A stretch of DNA of 64,000 nt, taken from Bacteroidia bacterium. GTDB lineage: Bacteria; Bacteroidota; Bacteroidia; J057. The stretch lies in NCBI GenBank assembly GCA_033391075.1, contig JAWPMV010000001.1:1550001-1614000 (forward strand), read 5' to 3'. Position 1 is the first letter of the stretch; each line of letters starts with the position of its first letter. Positions 41,768-51,004 of this stretch are shown piece after piece. A model generated the notes under the pieces. That model had not been told where the DNA came from. It did no database searches and saw only the letters and a list, made by a program, of their open reading frames with translations. The translations under genes were made by a program, and so were the position numbers.

Positions 41768-44011
41768 CTAAGTTTGATTAGAGTTTGGATTATTATTGAT
41801 GTACTTAACCCAGGCTTCCAGGAGCCTTCTTTGGGAATCACTTAGCTCTCTTGATTTGGGCATATAGAGCACATCGTTCCATATATCAAGGCTGGTTCTC
41901 TGCAAAACCAAGCCTGCCATAGTGCCATTTTGCCAAACCTCTTTAGTAAAAGGATGAATAGACGCCATAACAGGATAAACGACATCATAAAGCTTGAATA
42001 TTTCCTCATAAACAATGTCGAAAGTTACGGGTAAGCTTCCATTCTCGTACTGACTATAATCCTTGAATTCATGTACTCTCAGACAGACAAAACCCCCGGT
42101 ATCCATAATGGTATATCCTCCTGATGCATTGGTATAGGGAGGAATTTGATTATTGGGATATTGGCCCTCATACACAAAATAGTAGGACGCATTATCTGTT
42201 AACTGTACCGGGCCATTTACCAGATTTACGATATCATTATCCTTCAATTGAAGGGTAACAGTGCTGGCATTTTCACCATAAGGTGTCATGGGATCATTCG
42301 CCGCTTCCGGGGCCCTGAATTTCGCTACAATTACATTTATAGGCTCTGTAACTGGGAATCCTTTTTGCATGATTCGTAGCCTACAAGGTATTCTTTCCTT
42401 GTCATAAACCCGATAACCCAAAGAGGCATCATCATTTTCATTCGTATATAAACCCTTAGTATCCGAAATCATCATATATTCGGATTCAAGAAGCACACTT
42501 TTATTTTCAGAACCAGTATTGAGGCTTACCTGTATAAGATTTTGCTGAATCTGATTGATTAATTGGTCTCCTTGTATCAGAAAATCAAAGACACAGCCTT
42601 TGGCGAAAACATCCAATCGCGGATTTGCGGATTCATTCACCTCTATTGACGCAAAGATATTGCTGGGCTGATCTTTGGGATGAAAGTTAAGCATCCCCAA
42701 TTCCCATGTATGAAAATTTGCCTCCCCTCTATAAATGGGCCAGGTATTATCTTCTGGCCAGGGTAAGTTTTTGTCAATGGCCTCTGGCCAGGTATTCCCC
42801 ATATCAATTGAAAACAGAGCTGTATCTGCATCCAGTCTTTTTAAGCGAGATATGGCCGGAGCCAAAGGAACTGAGCTGACCTGAGAGTTTGGACCGGTTC
42901 GTGTAAAGCTCTCCTGGCCCAGAGATATGAGATTCCTTCCCAGTACTCCTGTCTTCATATCCCCTTCGTACCAGGGGGTAATATTTCCCACTGTTCTGGC
43001 TGTTGCAGGATTTTGGGGAAATTTAACTCCTTTTGCTTGTTCTTCGAGGTACCAGCTTTGGTTGATCCGGTTTTCAAAAATTTCGAAGGTAGTAAAACTC
43101 ACAAACACGCCTTTTATCGGGCGAGGGTCATCCTTGTTTGCATTAAAGAAAGCCAGCAATTGCGATTGCTCCTGATCCGGTATTTCTTCCAGGGGTATAG
43201 AGGATACCCAGCGAGCAGAGCCCGCCATAGGAGGAAACCAGTTTACCGTACGCCAATTGGCATAGAGTAGGGCTGAGAAACGGAAAGGCTTACCAGAGAG
43301 GAATACATTGTCCGGGTTTTGAGTTTCAAATAGATTCGCCTGGCTACAGAATATATTGGCATACACGGATTGGTTGGAGATCGTTTCGACCATAGATGCC
43401 GTAGATATTCCACTGCCCGGAACAGTATCCAGATCAAAAGAAGCTCCCAAAAATGGTTTGACATCTGGAGGTGCGTTGGTAATATCTGAAGGTTGCCAGG
43501 TTACCGGTGGCTTATTGCTTTCAGGATCGAAAGTTGTTACTCCTGATACATGGACTTGACTCATTCGCACACTCATATCCCCCCACATATTCCAATAGCC
43601 TGTTACATCTCCTTGAAAAGGAGGTCGGGGACCACCTGCCAGGTCATTTTTTGAAGCCTCATAAAAAGGGAAATAGCCTGCATCAGGAGAATTATTATCT
43701 TGGCCTACAGGGGTAATACACCATTGTCGCAGCTTCTCTATGGTATCAATAGATTTAATTTCAATAAACCATAGCGGTAGATTTGTAGAACTATCTATCA
43801 GATATGGATCCGCTTGAGGATCCGGGTCAAATGGAACCGAGACTGCATCTATTTTTTCTTTAGTTGTAAAATAGAGTCTGGGGGGAAAGAAGGGTCTGGA
43901 TCGTGTTGCATCATACAACGTAAGCGGAAAGGTGTAAGCATTGTTTATAGTCGGAACATGGATGTCAACATTTCCATGAAAATTAATCCGGGGGAGATCA
44001 AAGAGTCCCAT
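41768..44011 (-). CDS. Homologue of the N-terminal half of VioB/RebD, lacking the ferritin-like half
   Basis: The 747-residue protein starts MGLFDLPRINFHG and ends with VVYPVM and YMPKSRELSDSQRR. These match, as I recall them, the start (ILDFPRIHFRG) and mid-protein (LVYPFM, YMPSTRELS) of VioB, the iminophenyl-pyruvate dimer synthase of violacein synthesis. An internal RMSQVHVSG also parallels VioB. The polypeptide stops where VioB continues into its ferritin-like catalytic domain. There is no signal peptide and no membrane helix. The function of this half is not established to my knowledge. It is preceded by flavin oxidase and histidine kinase genes and followed after 2 nt by a kelch lipoprotein gene. 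Homology rests on motif recall, so a profile search is needed for certainty. Confidence 0.7.
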   Translation of the reverse strand: MGLFDLPRINFHGNVDIHVPTINNAYTFPLTLYDATRSRPFFPPRLYFTTKEKIDAVSVPFDPDPQADPYLIDSSTNLPLWFIEIKSIDTIEKLRQWCITPVGQDNNSPDAGYFPFYEASKNDLAGGPRPPFQGDVTGYWNMWGDMSVRMSQVHVSGVTTFDPESNKPPVTWQPSDITNAPPDVKPFLGASFDLDTVPGSGISTASMVETISNQSVYANIFCSQANLFETQNPDNVFLSGKPFRFSALLYANWRTVNWFPPMAGSARWVSSIPLEEIPDQEQSQLLAFFNANKDDPRPIKGVFVSFTTFEIFENRINQSWYLEEQAKGVKFPQNPATARTVGNITPWYEGDMKTGVLGRNLISLGQESFTRTGPNSQVSSVPLAPAISRLKRLDADTALFSIDMGNTWPEAIDKNLPWPEDNTWPIYRGEANFHTWELGMLNFHPKDQPSNIFASIEVNESANPRLDVFAKGCVFDFLIQGDQLINQIQQNLIQVSLNTGSENKSVLLESEYMMISDTKGLYTNENDDASLGYRVYDKERIPCRLRIMQKGFPVTEPINVIVAKFRAPEAANDPMTPYGENASTVTLQLKDNDIVNLVNGPVQLTDNASYYFVYEGQYPNNQIPPYTNASGGYTIMDTGGFVCLRVHEFKDYSQYENGSLPVTFDIVYEEIFKLYDVVYPVMASIHPFTKEVWQNGTMAGLVLQRTSLDIWNDVLYMPKSRELSDSQRRLLEAWVKYINNNPNSNQT

Positions 44012-44132
44012 AATTGTTTGTGTTAAGTAATAGAGTGTCTTCCCATTTTATTGGAATGGGCTTATCGTTTGGAGTATGTGTGGAAAAAGTTCTTAGAACG
44101 GGATTTATTGCTAAATCGCTAACTTTTCATGT

Positions 44133-46259
44133 TTAGTTTTCAAATTGCTTAATAGGTACTTCAATTTTCATTTCAGTACCTTCTCCTGGCTGGCTGCTAA
44201 CGAGGATTTTTCCTTTATGATTCTCGATGATACCATAACTAATGGATAAGCCAAGTCCGGTTCCTTCTCCCACATCCTTGGTAGTAAAGAAGGGTTCAAA
44301 TATTCTTGATTGGATTTCTTCTTTAATGCCAATTCCATCATCCTTGATCTTGATCCAGGCATTCTTAGCATCTGTCCCGGTTGTAATTCGAATATTGCCT
44401 TTATCTCCTATGGCTGTAATCGAATTGTCCAGGATATTCATAAATACCTGATTGAGTTTGCCAGGGATACTCTCGACCAAAGGGAAATTGGGATCGTATT
44501 CCTTGATGATGGTGATATTGTTCAGTTTATTATCGAGCAAGGCAAGGGTAGAATCCAGTCCTTTGTGAAGATCAATTTCTTTAAACCCATCTTCATCAAG
44601 ACGAGAGAAATTCTTTAGACCAGAAACAATATCCCGAGTCCTCTTGGAACCTTCTTCTATTCCTTCTACCAATCCCTGCATTTCTACAAAGAGGAAATTG
44701 AGGTCCATTTCTTTAGCATAATCTGAGGCTTCTTTTAGCTCATTTACAATCTCACCCTCTGATTTAATGGCCTGGTATTTTTCGACAACCTGCTTGACTT
44801 CCGAAAGATCCAGTTTCAAAGAATCTATATTAGAGATGATGAAATTTACAGGATTATTGATTTCATGGGCGATCCCTGCGGTAAGTTGTCCGAGGGAGGC
44901 CATTTTTTCAGACTCTACCAATTGGGTTTGAGCCGTTTTCAATTTCATCAGGGTCTCCTGAATTTCCTCTTTTTGTCTGACAACTTCTTTCGTACGTTCA
45001 ACTACTTTTCCTTCCAACTCCTGATTGGCCCTAAGTTGGATGGTCTCATTTTCTTTTAATTGGAAAATGATCTCTTCCTGTTTTCTGGCATTCTCTTCTT
45101 TTAGCACATTGATTCTGTCCGCCAGGGCAAAGGAAAGAAGGATAACTTCTGTCATGTGGCCAATGTATATGCCACTACTTGTAAAGGAATTACTAGGAAT
45201 TGCTCCTCCAATACTTAATATAAAAATGATTACAAGAATCAGGAATAAGGTCCATGCGATCAGGAAAAACTTGGCGGACCTGTCTCCTCTTATCCATCCC
45301 CTTATCCCCAAACCAATATAAAAAGTACAGGAAAGGGTGCTGAACAATTGTGCTAATTGATCAGCCGCTGCATGATTTCCACTCAAATTTACTCCGGCCA
45401 GTACAATGAACAATCCAATAAAGCCTATGCCAATCCGGTAAGGAATTTTATCTTCAGAACTAATATTCAAAAACCTGAAGGTGAACAACATCACCGGAAT
45501 ATTGGTGAGACAAATGATCATCGGTAAATAGAAGTTCATCCCTGGATTATTGGGCCAAAGGAGTTTGAACGAACTTCCCTGCAATCCCAAATAAAAGATG
45601 GTGGAACCCAGAATATAAATAATGTAGTATAGGTAGGTCCTTTCTCGGGTCGAAAAGAAGATGAAAAAGTTGTAGAGGAAGGCAAAGATCATGATACCTA
45701 TATACAAACCCCAGAAGACATTTTCCTGTGTTTTACTACTGGCAAAGGCTCGCGCTTCAGATACATTTATTGGCATCAGGAAAGGATAACCTGTTCTTGC
45801 CTTGAGATAGTAACTTCTGCTTTCTCCTTGTTTCAGTTCGAGATTGAAGGTCCAATTCTCGGCCAATATGGGTCGATGGTCAAAGACATTGCCTATTCCA
45901 CCGCTGTATAATAGGCTTTCTGTACTATCCCCGATTTCATAAACCTCTATCTCTTCCAATAAGGGGCTACCTATCTCAAGGAAGAGAGAAGAATTACTTT
46001 CGTTGATTAGGCTAAATCTTACCCAAACGGGATAAGGGATGCTTGCCAAATTCAGCACTCCGCTTTGTAAATCCTGAAATTCAGCTCCTTTCAGGCTGCT
46101 AAGATCAGCGGTAGAGCTGGAATCGACATAAAATTCTAGCCCTTTTCCAAAGCTGTAGGATTGCCCTGACTTGATCGCTATGGGAGATTGGGCAATTGAA
46201 ACATTACAGAAAACTGCAAGTCCAATCAGACAAAAAATCTTAATAGGGTTCATACACAA
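44133..46259 (-). CDS. 7TM-DISM sensor histidine kinase
   Basis: The 708-residue protein has a signal peptide (about 1-23), an extracytoplasmic DISM-type beta-sandwich domain (about 25-175), and seven hydrophobic helices (about 180-380). A coiled coil follows (385-450), then a HisKA/HATPase kinase with phospho-acceptor His465 (AGIAHEINNP) and ATP-binding motifs in DNSITAIGDKG, KDDGIGI and GEGTGLGLSISYG. DISM domains are thought to sense carbohydrates or related ligands. Its start lies 20 nt inside the end of the flavin oxidase gene, so translation is coupled. An ATG two codons later (46253) is an equally plausible start. No receiver domain or adjacent response regulator is in the operon. Confidence 0.92.
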   Translation of the reverse strand: MCMNPIKIFCLIGLAVFCNVSIAQSPIAIKSGQSYSFGKGLEFYVDSSSTADLSSLKGAEFQDLQSGVLNLASIPYPVWVRFSLINESNSSLFLEIGSPLLEEIEVYEIGDSTESLLYSGGIGNVFDHRPILAENWTFNLELKQGESRSYYLKARTGYPFLMPINVSEARAFASSKTQENVFWGLYIGIMIFAFLYNFFIFFSTRERTYLYYIIYILGSTIFYLGLQGSSFKLLWPNNPGMNFYLPMIICLTNIPVMLFTFRFLNISSEDKIPYRIGIGFIGLFIVLAGVNLSGNHAAADQLAQLFSTLSCTFYIGLGIRGWIRGDRSAKFFLIAWTLFLILVIIFILSIGGAIPSNSFTSSGIYIGHMTEVILLSFALADRINVLKEENARKQEEIIFQLKENETIQLRANQELEGKVVERTKEVVRQKEEIQETLMKLKTAQTQLVESEKMASLGQLTAGIAHEINNPVNFIISNIDSLKLDLSEVKQVVEKYQAIKSEGEIVNELKEASDYAKEMDLNFLFVEMQGLVEGIEEGSKRTRDIVSGLKNFSRLDEDGFKEIDLHKGLDSTLALLDNKLNNITIIKEYDPNFPLVESIPGKLNQVFMNILDNSITAIGDKGNIRITTGTDAKNAWIKIKDDGIGIKEEIQSRIFEPFFTTKDVGEGTGLGLSISYGIIENHKGKILVSSQPGEGTEMKIEVPIKQFEN

Positions 46260-47796
46260 TTTTGGTTTCTTTGAAGAGAATTTTTTGATCCTTCATCTCC
46301 TTCATTTCGGCATCCGGTCCAATGGATTGTTGGTAGCGAAAGAAATTGTCAGGATCGTACTTATTCTTAATAGTAACCAGTTGTGTGTAATAATTGCCCC
46401 AGTAGGCCCATCTGTAATCTCGCTGATTTCTGTTGGGATAATTTTGATAGGAATGTCCATTTCCATATTGAGCGAGGAAATTGAAAAATCCTTCCAGCCA
46501 GATCTTATTGGCTTCTCTGTCGTTAGTGATTGAATTATAGAGTGCGTCGCAAAAGAAGTCCATTTGGACATTACGGTGTATAAAAGCAGAGTTTTCAATC
46601 GGGAATTCATTTATTCTTCCTCCATAGAATTCCAGATCAATCATGGTATAATCGTTGGGAGCGGTTTTCATGAAATAAGAAAGAATTGCCTCCCAGTCGC
46701 TGGTGCCTAATTGATGATCTATATACATGCTTCGTGTGAAAGCATTTGTTTGCACGGTATGTGGAATATTGGGAACTCCTTCTAATAACCATCCATTGAT
46801 GGTGGAGTATTTGCCATTTTTTATTTGAATATCACTCGCCCCATTCAAAGAGGTCAGAGGTTGTATTGCCGCCTCAAGACTTGCCTGATCTCCAACCCAT
46901 GTGCCTCTGAACATAACTTTTCTATGCCTATCCGTATCCATTGTAATCGGAATTTGCATACCAAAGTTTGGGTATTTATCCTGCGTAAGTAACTCATTTT
47001 GCATGGTGTAAAGAGCTCTTGCAGCATCAGGTAAATTATCGTTTATATCCCAGTCAATCTTTACTCCAAATATGTTTCCTAATTCGTAAACCCGATAGGT
47101 AATATTCAGTAATACCCCAAAGTTTCCTCCGGTTCCTCCTCGGATCGCCCAGTACATGTCTTCATTCTGAGATTCATTGGCAACCACTATGCCTCCATTT
47201 GCAAGCATAACTGTTACTGCAAGCACATTGTCGCAGTTCATGCCAAATGTCCGGGAGGTTAATCCATATCCTCCCCCCATCATATAACCAGCTACGGCAA
47301 CAGTTGGACAACCTCCTCCTGGTAGATGAAGTCCGTAAGATTCCAAATGACCATTTAAGTTTCCAAAGAGAACCGCTGAATCGACCGTTACGGTTTTATT
47401 ATTATAATCTACATATATGCTATTCAGATTTCGAAGATCTATCACCAGTCCATCACAAACAGAGTAGTCCGCAAGGCTATGCCCTCCGGATCGAATAACG
47501 GTCCAGAGATCTATCGAATTGGCAAAACTCAGGAGTTCGCGAATGTCATTGTAATTTTCTACCAGTGCAATGATTTGAGGATCTGTTGGATAGGTATTGC
47601 TAAAATCGTTTTTGTATTGATTGTAATCCGGAGACCAGGGAAAGATCAGTCTACCCTGAATTTTCAGTTCGAGTTTTTTGAGTTTAGTTCTGGAAATCTT
47701 GCTCTTGGAAGGGATTAGAGATCTGCTACTTTTTTTCTTCAGTAAAGAGATAGATTCTTCTTTGAGTAATTGAGTGGGGGTTTTGCGGTGGCTCAT
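46240..47796 (-). CDS. FAD-dependent oxidase, berberine-bridge-enzyme type, probably bicovalent flavin
   Basis: The 518-residue protein combines an FAD_binding_4 domain with a C-terminal BBE domain (NKYDPDNFFRYQQSI). His106 in IRSGGHS and Cys163 in GGGCPTVAVAG occupy the positions that form 8-alpha-histidyl and 6-S-cysteinyl links to FAD in bicovalent members. Such enzymes oxidise sugars or secondary metabolites using oxygen and produce H2O2. The first about 45 residues are basic and serine-rich with no evident secretion signal. It is the first gene of the minus-strand operon with the 7TM kinase, the VioB-like protein and the kelch lipoprotein. The substrate is unknown. Confidence 0.9.
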   Translation of the reverse strand: MSHRKTPTQLLKEESISLLKKKSSRSLIPSKSKISRTKLKKLELKIQGRLIFPWSPDYNQYKNDFSNTYPTDPQIIALVENYNDIRELLSFANSIDLWTVIRSGGHSLADYSVCDGLVIDLRNLNSIYVDYNNKTVTVDSAVLFGNLNGHLESYGLHLPGGGCPTVAVAGYMMGGGYGLTSRTFGMNCDNVLAVTVMLANGGIVVANESQNEDMYWAIRGGTGGNFGVLLNITYRVYELGNIFGVKIDWDINDNLPDAARALYTMQNELLTQDKYPNFGMQIPITMDTDRHRKVMFRGTWVGDQASLEAAIQPLTSLNGASDIQIKNGKYSTINGWLLEGVPNIPHTVQTNAFTRSMYIDHQLGTSDWEAILSYFMKTAPNDYTMIDLEFYGGRINEFPIENSAFIHRNVQMDFFCDALYNSITNDREANKIWLEGFFNFLAQYGNGHSYQNYPNRNQRDYRWAYWGNYYTQLVTIKNKYDPDNFFRYQQSIGPDAEMKEMKDQKILFKETKIVYEPY

Positions 47797-48010
47797 GAGG
47801 GTCTTAGGTTATAAAATGTAAACTGAATATAAGGTCAATTTATTTTATTTCAATACATAATAATGTCAAATATCCCCAATAATACAAAAGGAGTATTTAG
47901 TTTCTGTGTGGAATTAAATTACGTTCAGGATTAAGCCTTTTTGTCAGGAGATGGGTAGGTAGGTATCAATATAATGATTTCCTGCAAAAAATTTATATAT
48001 CCTGTCGTTT

Positions 48011-48682
48011 TTATGAGAAATGATTTGAAAGGAGTTGCTGTAGCTGGGGGTCATTGTAGTTTTTTATGTAGAACAGGATATTGGAGAAATGTTCAAATTC
48101 TTCCTCTTGATGGGTAGTTGTAACAACCACAACTTTTGCTCCTGCATTCAGGGCAGTTTCTACTCCCGTCAGGCTATCTTCAAATACCAGGCAATCTTTG
48201 GCTTGAAGTCCCATACTGCCTGCTGCCATTTCGAATATCTCTGGATCTGGTTTGCCTTTTTTAACACTACGAGAATGGAATATGCCCTTGAAGTAAGGCG
48301 CAAGCTGTAAATTATCCACTACAAATTCTACATTTCCGGGAGGTGCTGCTGTTCCCACTGCCATCGGAATTTCCCTGGCTACTAATTTGTCGAGACACTC
48401 AGCCAATCCCTCTATTAATTTGAGTTGCGGCAAAAAGATTTTTCTATACTCCGCCTCTTTCTCGGCACTGATTTTTTTTCTTTCCTCCGGCGTAAAGCGA
48501 TCTCCAAATAGTCGGGCAATGATCTCCTCATTGATCCCATGTACTTTTTCCATGATTTCCTCCAGACTCATTTCGAGACCCAGACTGGATAGCTTTCTTT
48601 TCCAGGCGTGATGATGAACCATCATATTGTCGATCATCGTGCCATCCATATCGAAGATTATGCCTTTGAATTGCTTGCTCAT
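48011..48682 (-). CDS. HAD-superfamily phosphatase, beta-phosphoglucomutase-like
   Basis: This 223-residue HAD subfamily IA enzyme has motif I DMDGTM (Asp11 and Asp13), motif II in VGTAAPP, motif III KKGKPDPEIF and motif IV VFEDSLTGVE. The helical cap following motif I resembles beta-phosphoglucomutase and small sugar phosphate phosphatases. It is cytoplasmic and stands alone, divergent from the peroxidase gene and separated by 214 nt from the flavin oxidase start. The substrate is not predictable beyond a phosphorylated sugar or similar small molecule. Confidence 0.9.
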   Translation of the reverse strand: MSKQFKGIIFDMDGTMIDNMMVHHHAWKRKLSSLGLEMSLEEIMEKVHGINEEIIARLFGDRFTPEERKKISAEKEAEYRKIFLPQLKLIEGLAECLDKLVAREIPMAVGTAAPPGNVEFVVDNLQLAPYFKGIFHSRSVKKGKPDPEIFEMAAGSMGLQAKDCLVFEDSLTGVETALNAGAKVVVVTTTHQEEEFEHFSNILFYIKNYNDPQLQQLLSNHFS

Positions 48683-48811
48683 ACATTTACTATTTGCGAT
48701 TTCCTTTGTCTATTGGCGCAAAAGTCAAAGAAAATCTCCTCAACTTCAAGTTTGCTTCAGTTTTGTGTCTGACTTTTTCAAGAAAACTCAAATACTTTAA
48801 TCTGTTGTAAA

Positions 48812-50800
48812 ATGAGAAAGAATTTTTTTCTCTTTTTTCTTGTTCTTGTTTTTTCCCCCTTCTTCGAAATTTCAGTTCTACTTGCCCAAAACAATGGCCC
48901 CGGAAGTGGTCGCAGAGACGGGCGGGTAAATGGACGGAGAGTTCGAATACAAACCCGTAATATCGTCGATACAAGCCAATGTGCTCGCATGGAATTCCGT
49001 ACGATAGATGGTACTTGTAATAATCTGAGAAGTGCTGAAAGTATGGAATTTGGTGCCCGTGATATTGTATTGCGGAGATCCCTACCTCCAGCATATGGAC
49101 TGACAGACCCTTTCAATGCTATGGGAGGTGATAATCGCTTCTCAGCCCGTGCTATTTCAAATATTGTTTCTGCCCAGACGGGCCAGGAGCCAAGCAATCA
49201 AAACCTCAGTGCCTTTGTGTTCAGCTGGGGGCAATTTCTGGATCATGATATCAGCCTTACTCCGGAAGCTCATAACGAATTTGAACCCATCTCTTTGCCC
49301 GCAAATGAGCCTCTTTTTACCCAGGAAATCCCCTTCTTTCGCTCAGAAATTTTTGCTAATACCGGCCAAGTAGAAGCTCGGGAACAATTGAACCTGATCA
49401 CAGCCTGGATAGATGCTTCCATGGTCTACGGATCAGAACCCTTGCGTGCCGATTGGTTGAGGACTCATCAAAATGGAAAATTGAAAGTTTCCAGTGGAAA
49501 TCTATTGCCCTTTAATACGCTCGACGGAGAATATGGAAGCCCAATTGATACAGCCGCTCCCAGTATGGCGGGGGTAGATGCGAATGGAAGAATGTGGGTA
49601 GCTGGAGATATTCGTGCGGGGGAACAAACAGGCTTGACTTGCTTGCATACCCTTTTTGTTCGGGAGCATAATCGGCTTTGTGATGAGTTGATCGGGCAGG
49701 GTTTACAGGATGATGAAGAAATTTATCAGAAAGCCCGTGAACAGATCATCGCACAGATACAAAAGATCAGCTATGATGAATTTTTACCAGCTATGGGAGT
49801 ATCTCTGGATAGATATGAAGGATATGATAGTCGAGTTCGACCCGATATCAGCAATGAATTTGCTACGGGGGCCTATCGTTTGGGGCACACAATGGTTACC
49901 GGAGGAGTACGCCTGGTAGATGCAAATTGTCAGCCGATGCCTGACTCTTTGGTGAGCCTGATAGAAGCTTTTTTCAATCCCTCTATTATTCAGAATAATG
50001 GGATAGATCCCTATTTGAAAGGATTGAGTCTTGAGGTCCAGTCGGAGGTTGATTTATTGATTGTCGATGAGCTCAGAAATTTCCTCTTCAGTGATCCTAA
50101 TAGCTCTCCAATCGTAGCAGGTTTTGATCTGGCGGCCTTGAATATTCAAAGAGGTAGAGATCATGGCTTGGCGGACTATAATAGTGCAAGGCAGCGTTTC
50201 CGGGGACGAACTGCACGAGACTTCTCAGATATCAGTCGAGACTCATTGACAGCAGCTCGCTTATCCGCAGCTTATCAGGGAGATATCAACAATATTGACC
50301 TTTGGGTTGGACTCCTGGCTGAGGATAAGGTAAATGGGACTTCTTTAGGACCCACGCTCTTAGCCATGCTCAAAGATCAGTTTGAACGATTGAGGGACGG
50401 GGATCGCTTCTATTTTGAGAATTCACTGGGCCGAAATGCGCTTTCAAATATCGATAATACAAGCCTTTCTGATATCATCCAGAGAAATACCCAATTGAGT
50501 GATCTTCCCTCAAATATCATGTTTGCTTCTACTTGCAATGGAAATGTGCAAAACAACAATCGACTTGCCAGCCAACTGGATATTTTCCCTAATCCCTCCG
50601 AAGGAGAAATCAGGATCAAAAGAAGTCGAAAAGATATTCGAATAGAGGCCTTTAGCGTCATTGACCTAAGGGGTATGACCCTTATCAATCGAAGGGCCTA
50701 TGAGCGCAGAATAGATCTCTCATTTTTACAGCCCGGCACCTATTTTATACAAATTTTCACCAACAAAGGAATGGCAACAAAAAGCCTGGTAATGGAGTAA
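48812..50800 (+). CDS. Animal-type haem peroxidase with T9SS sorting domain, secreted
   Basis: The 662-residue precursor has a signal peptide (about 1-25), a peroxidase domain of the myeloperoxidase/peroxinectin family (about 60-560), and a C-terminal T9SS type A domain (FPNPSEGEIRIKRS, ending FTNKGMATKSLVME). The distal side reads GQFLDHD with His145, and the proximal haem ligand is His359 in YRLGHTM. LTCLHTLFVREHNRL and NIQRGRDHGL are further family marks. It would use H2O2 to oxidise halides or phenols outside the cell. Sources of H2O2 may include the BBE-type oxidase encoded 1 kb away, but this is inference. Bacterial members are far less common than plant-type catalases/peroxidases. Confidence 0.93.
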   Translation: MRKNFFLFFLVLVFSPFFEISVLLAQNNGPGSGRRDGRVNGRRVRIQTRNIVDTSQCARMEFRTIDGTCNNLRSAESMEFGARDIVLRRSLPPAYGLTDPFNAMGGDNRFSARAISNIVSAQTGQEPSNQNLSAFVFSWGQFLDHDISLTPEAHNEFEPISLPANEPLFTQEIPFFRSEIFANTGQVEAREQLNLITAWIDASMVYGSEPLRADWLRTHQNGKLKVSSGNLLPFNTLDGEYGSPIDTAAPSMAGVDANGRMWVAGDIRAGEQTGLTCLHTLFVREHNRLCDELIGQGLQDDEEIYQKAREQIIAQIQKISYDEFLPAMGVSLDRYEGYDSRVRPDISNEFATGAYRLGHTMVTGGVRLVDANCQPMPDSLVSLIEAFFNPSIIQNNGIDPYLKGLSLEVQSEVDLLIVDELRNFLFSDPNSSPIVAGFDLAALNIQRGRDHGLADYNSARQRFRGRTARDFSDISRDSLTAARLSAAYQGDINNIDLWVGLLAEDKVNGTSLGPTLLAMLKDQFERLRDGDRFYFENSLGRNALSNIDNTSLSDIIQRNTQLSDLPSNIMFASTCNGNVQNNNRLASQLDIFPNPSEGEIRIKRSRKDIRIEAFSVIDLRGMTLINRRAYERRIDLSFLQPGTYFIQIFTNKGMATKSLVME

Positions 50801-51004
50801 GATGTGATTTTCTAATCGAAAAAATTATGGATACCTAAAGAAGGAATGCATGTAACAGCAACGTCTAAGGCTTAAACAATGTCCATAGAACGGGTCCAAA
50901 GGCCAAAGTTTCCAGAGATTAAATGGGAATTTGAAGCTTTTCAATCAGTGGTTCGATACCGGCTTGCGGATCCGTTCGTTTTACACAAACAAACAGTCTT
51001 TGAC

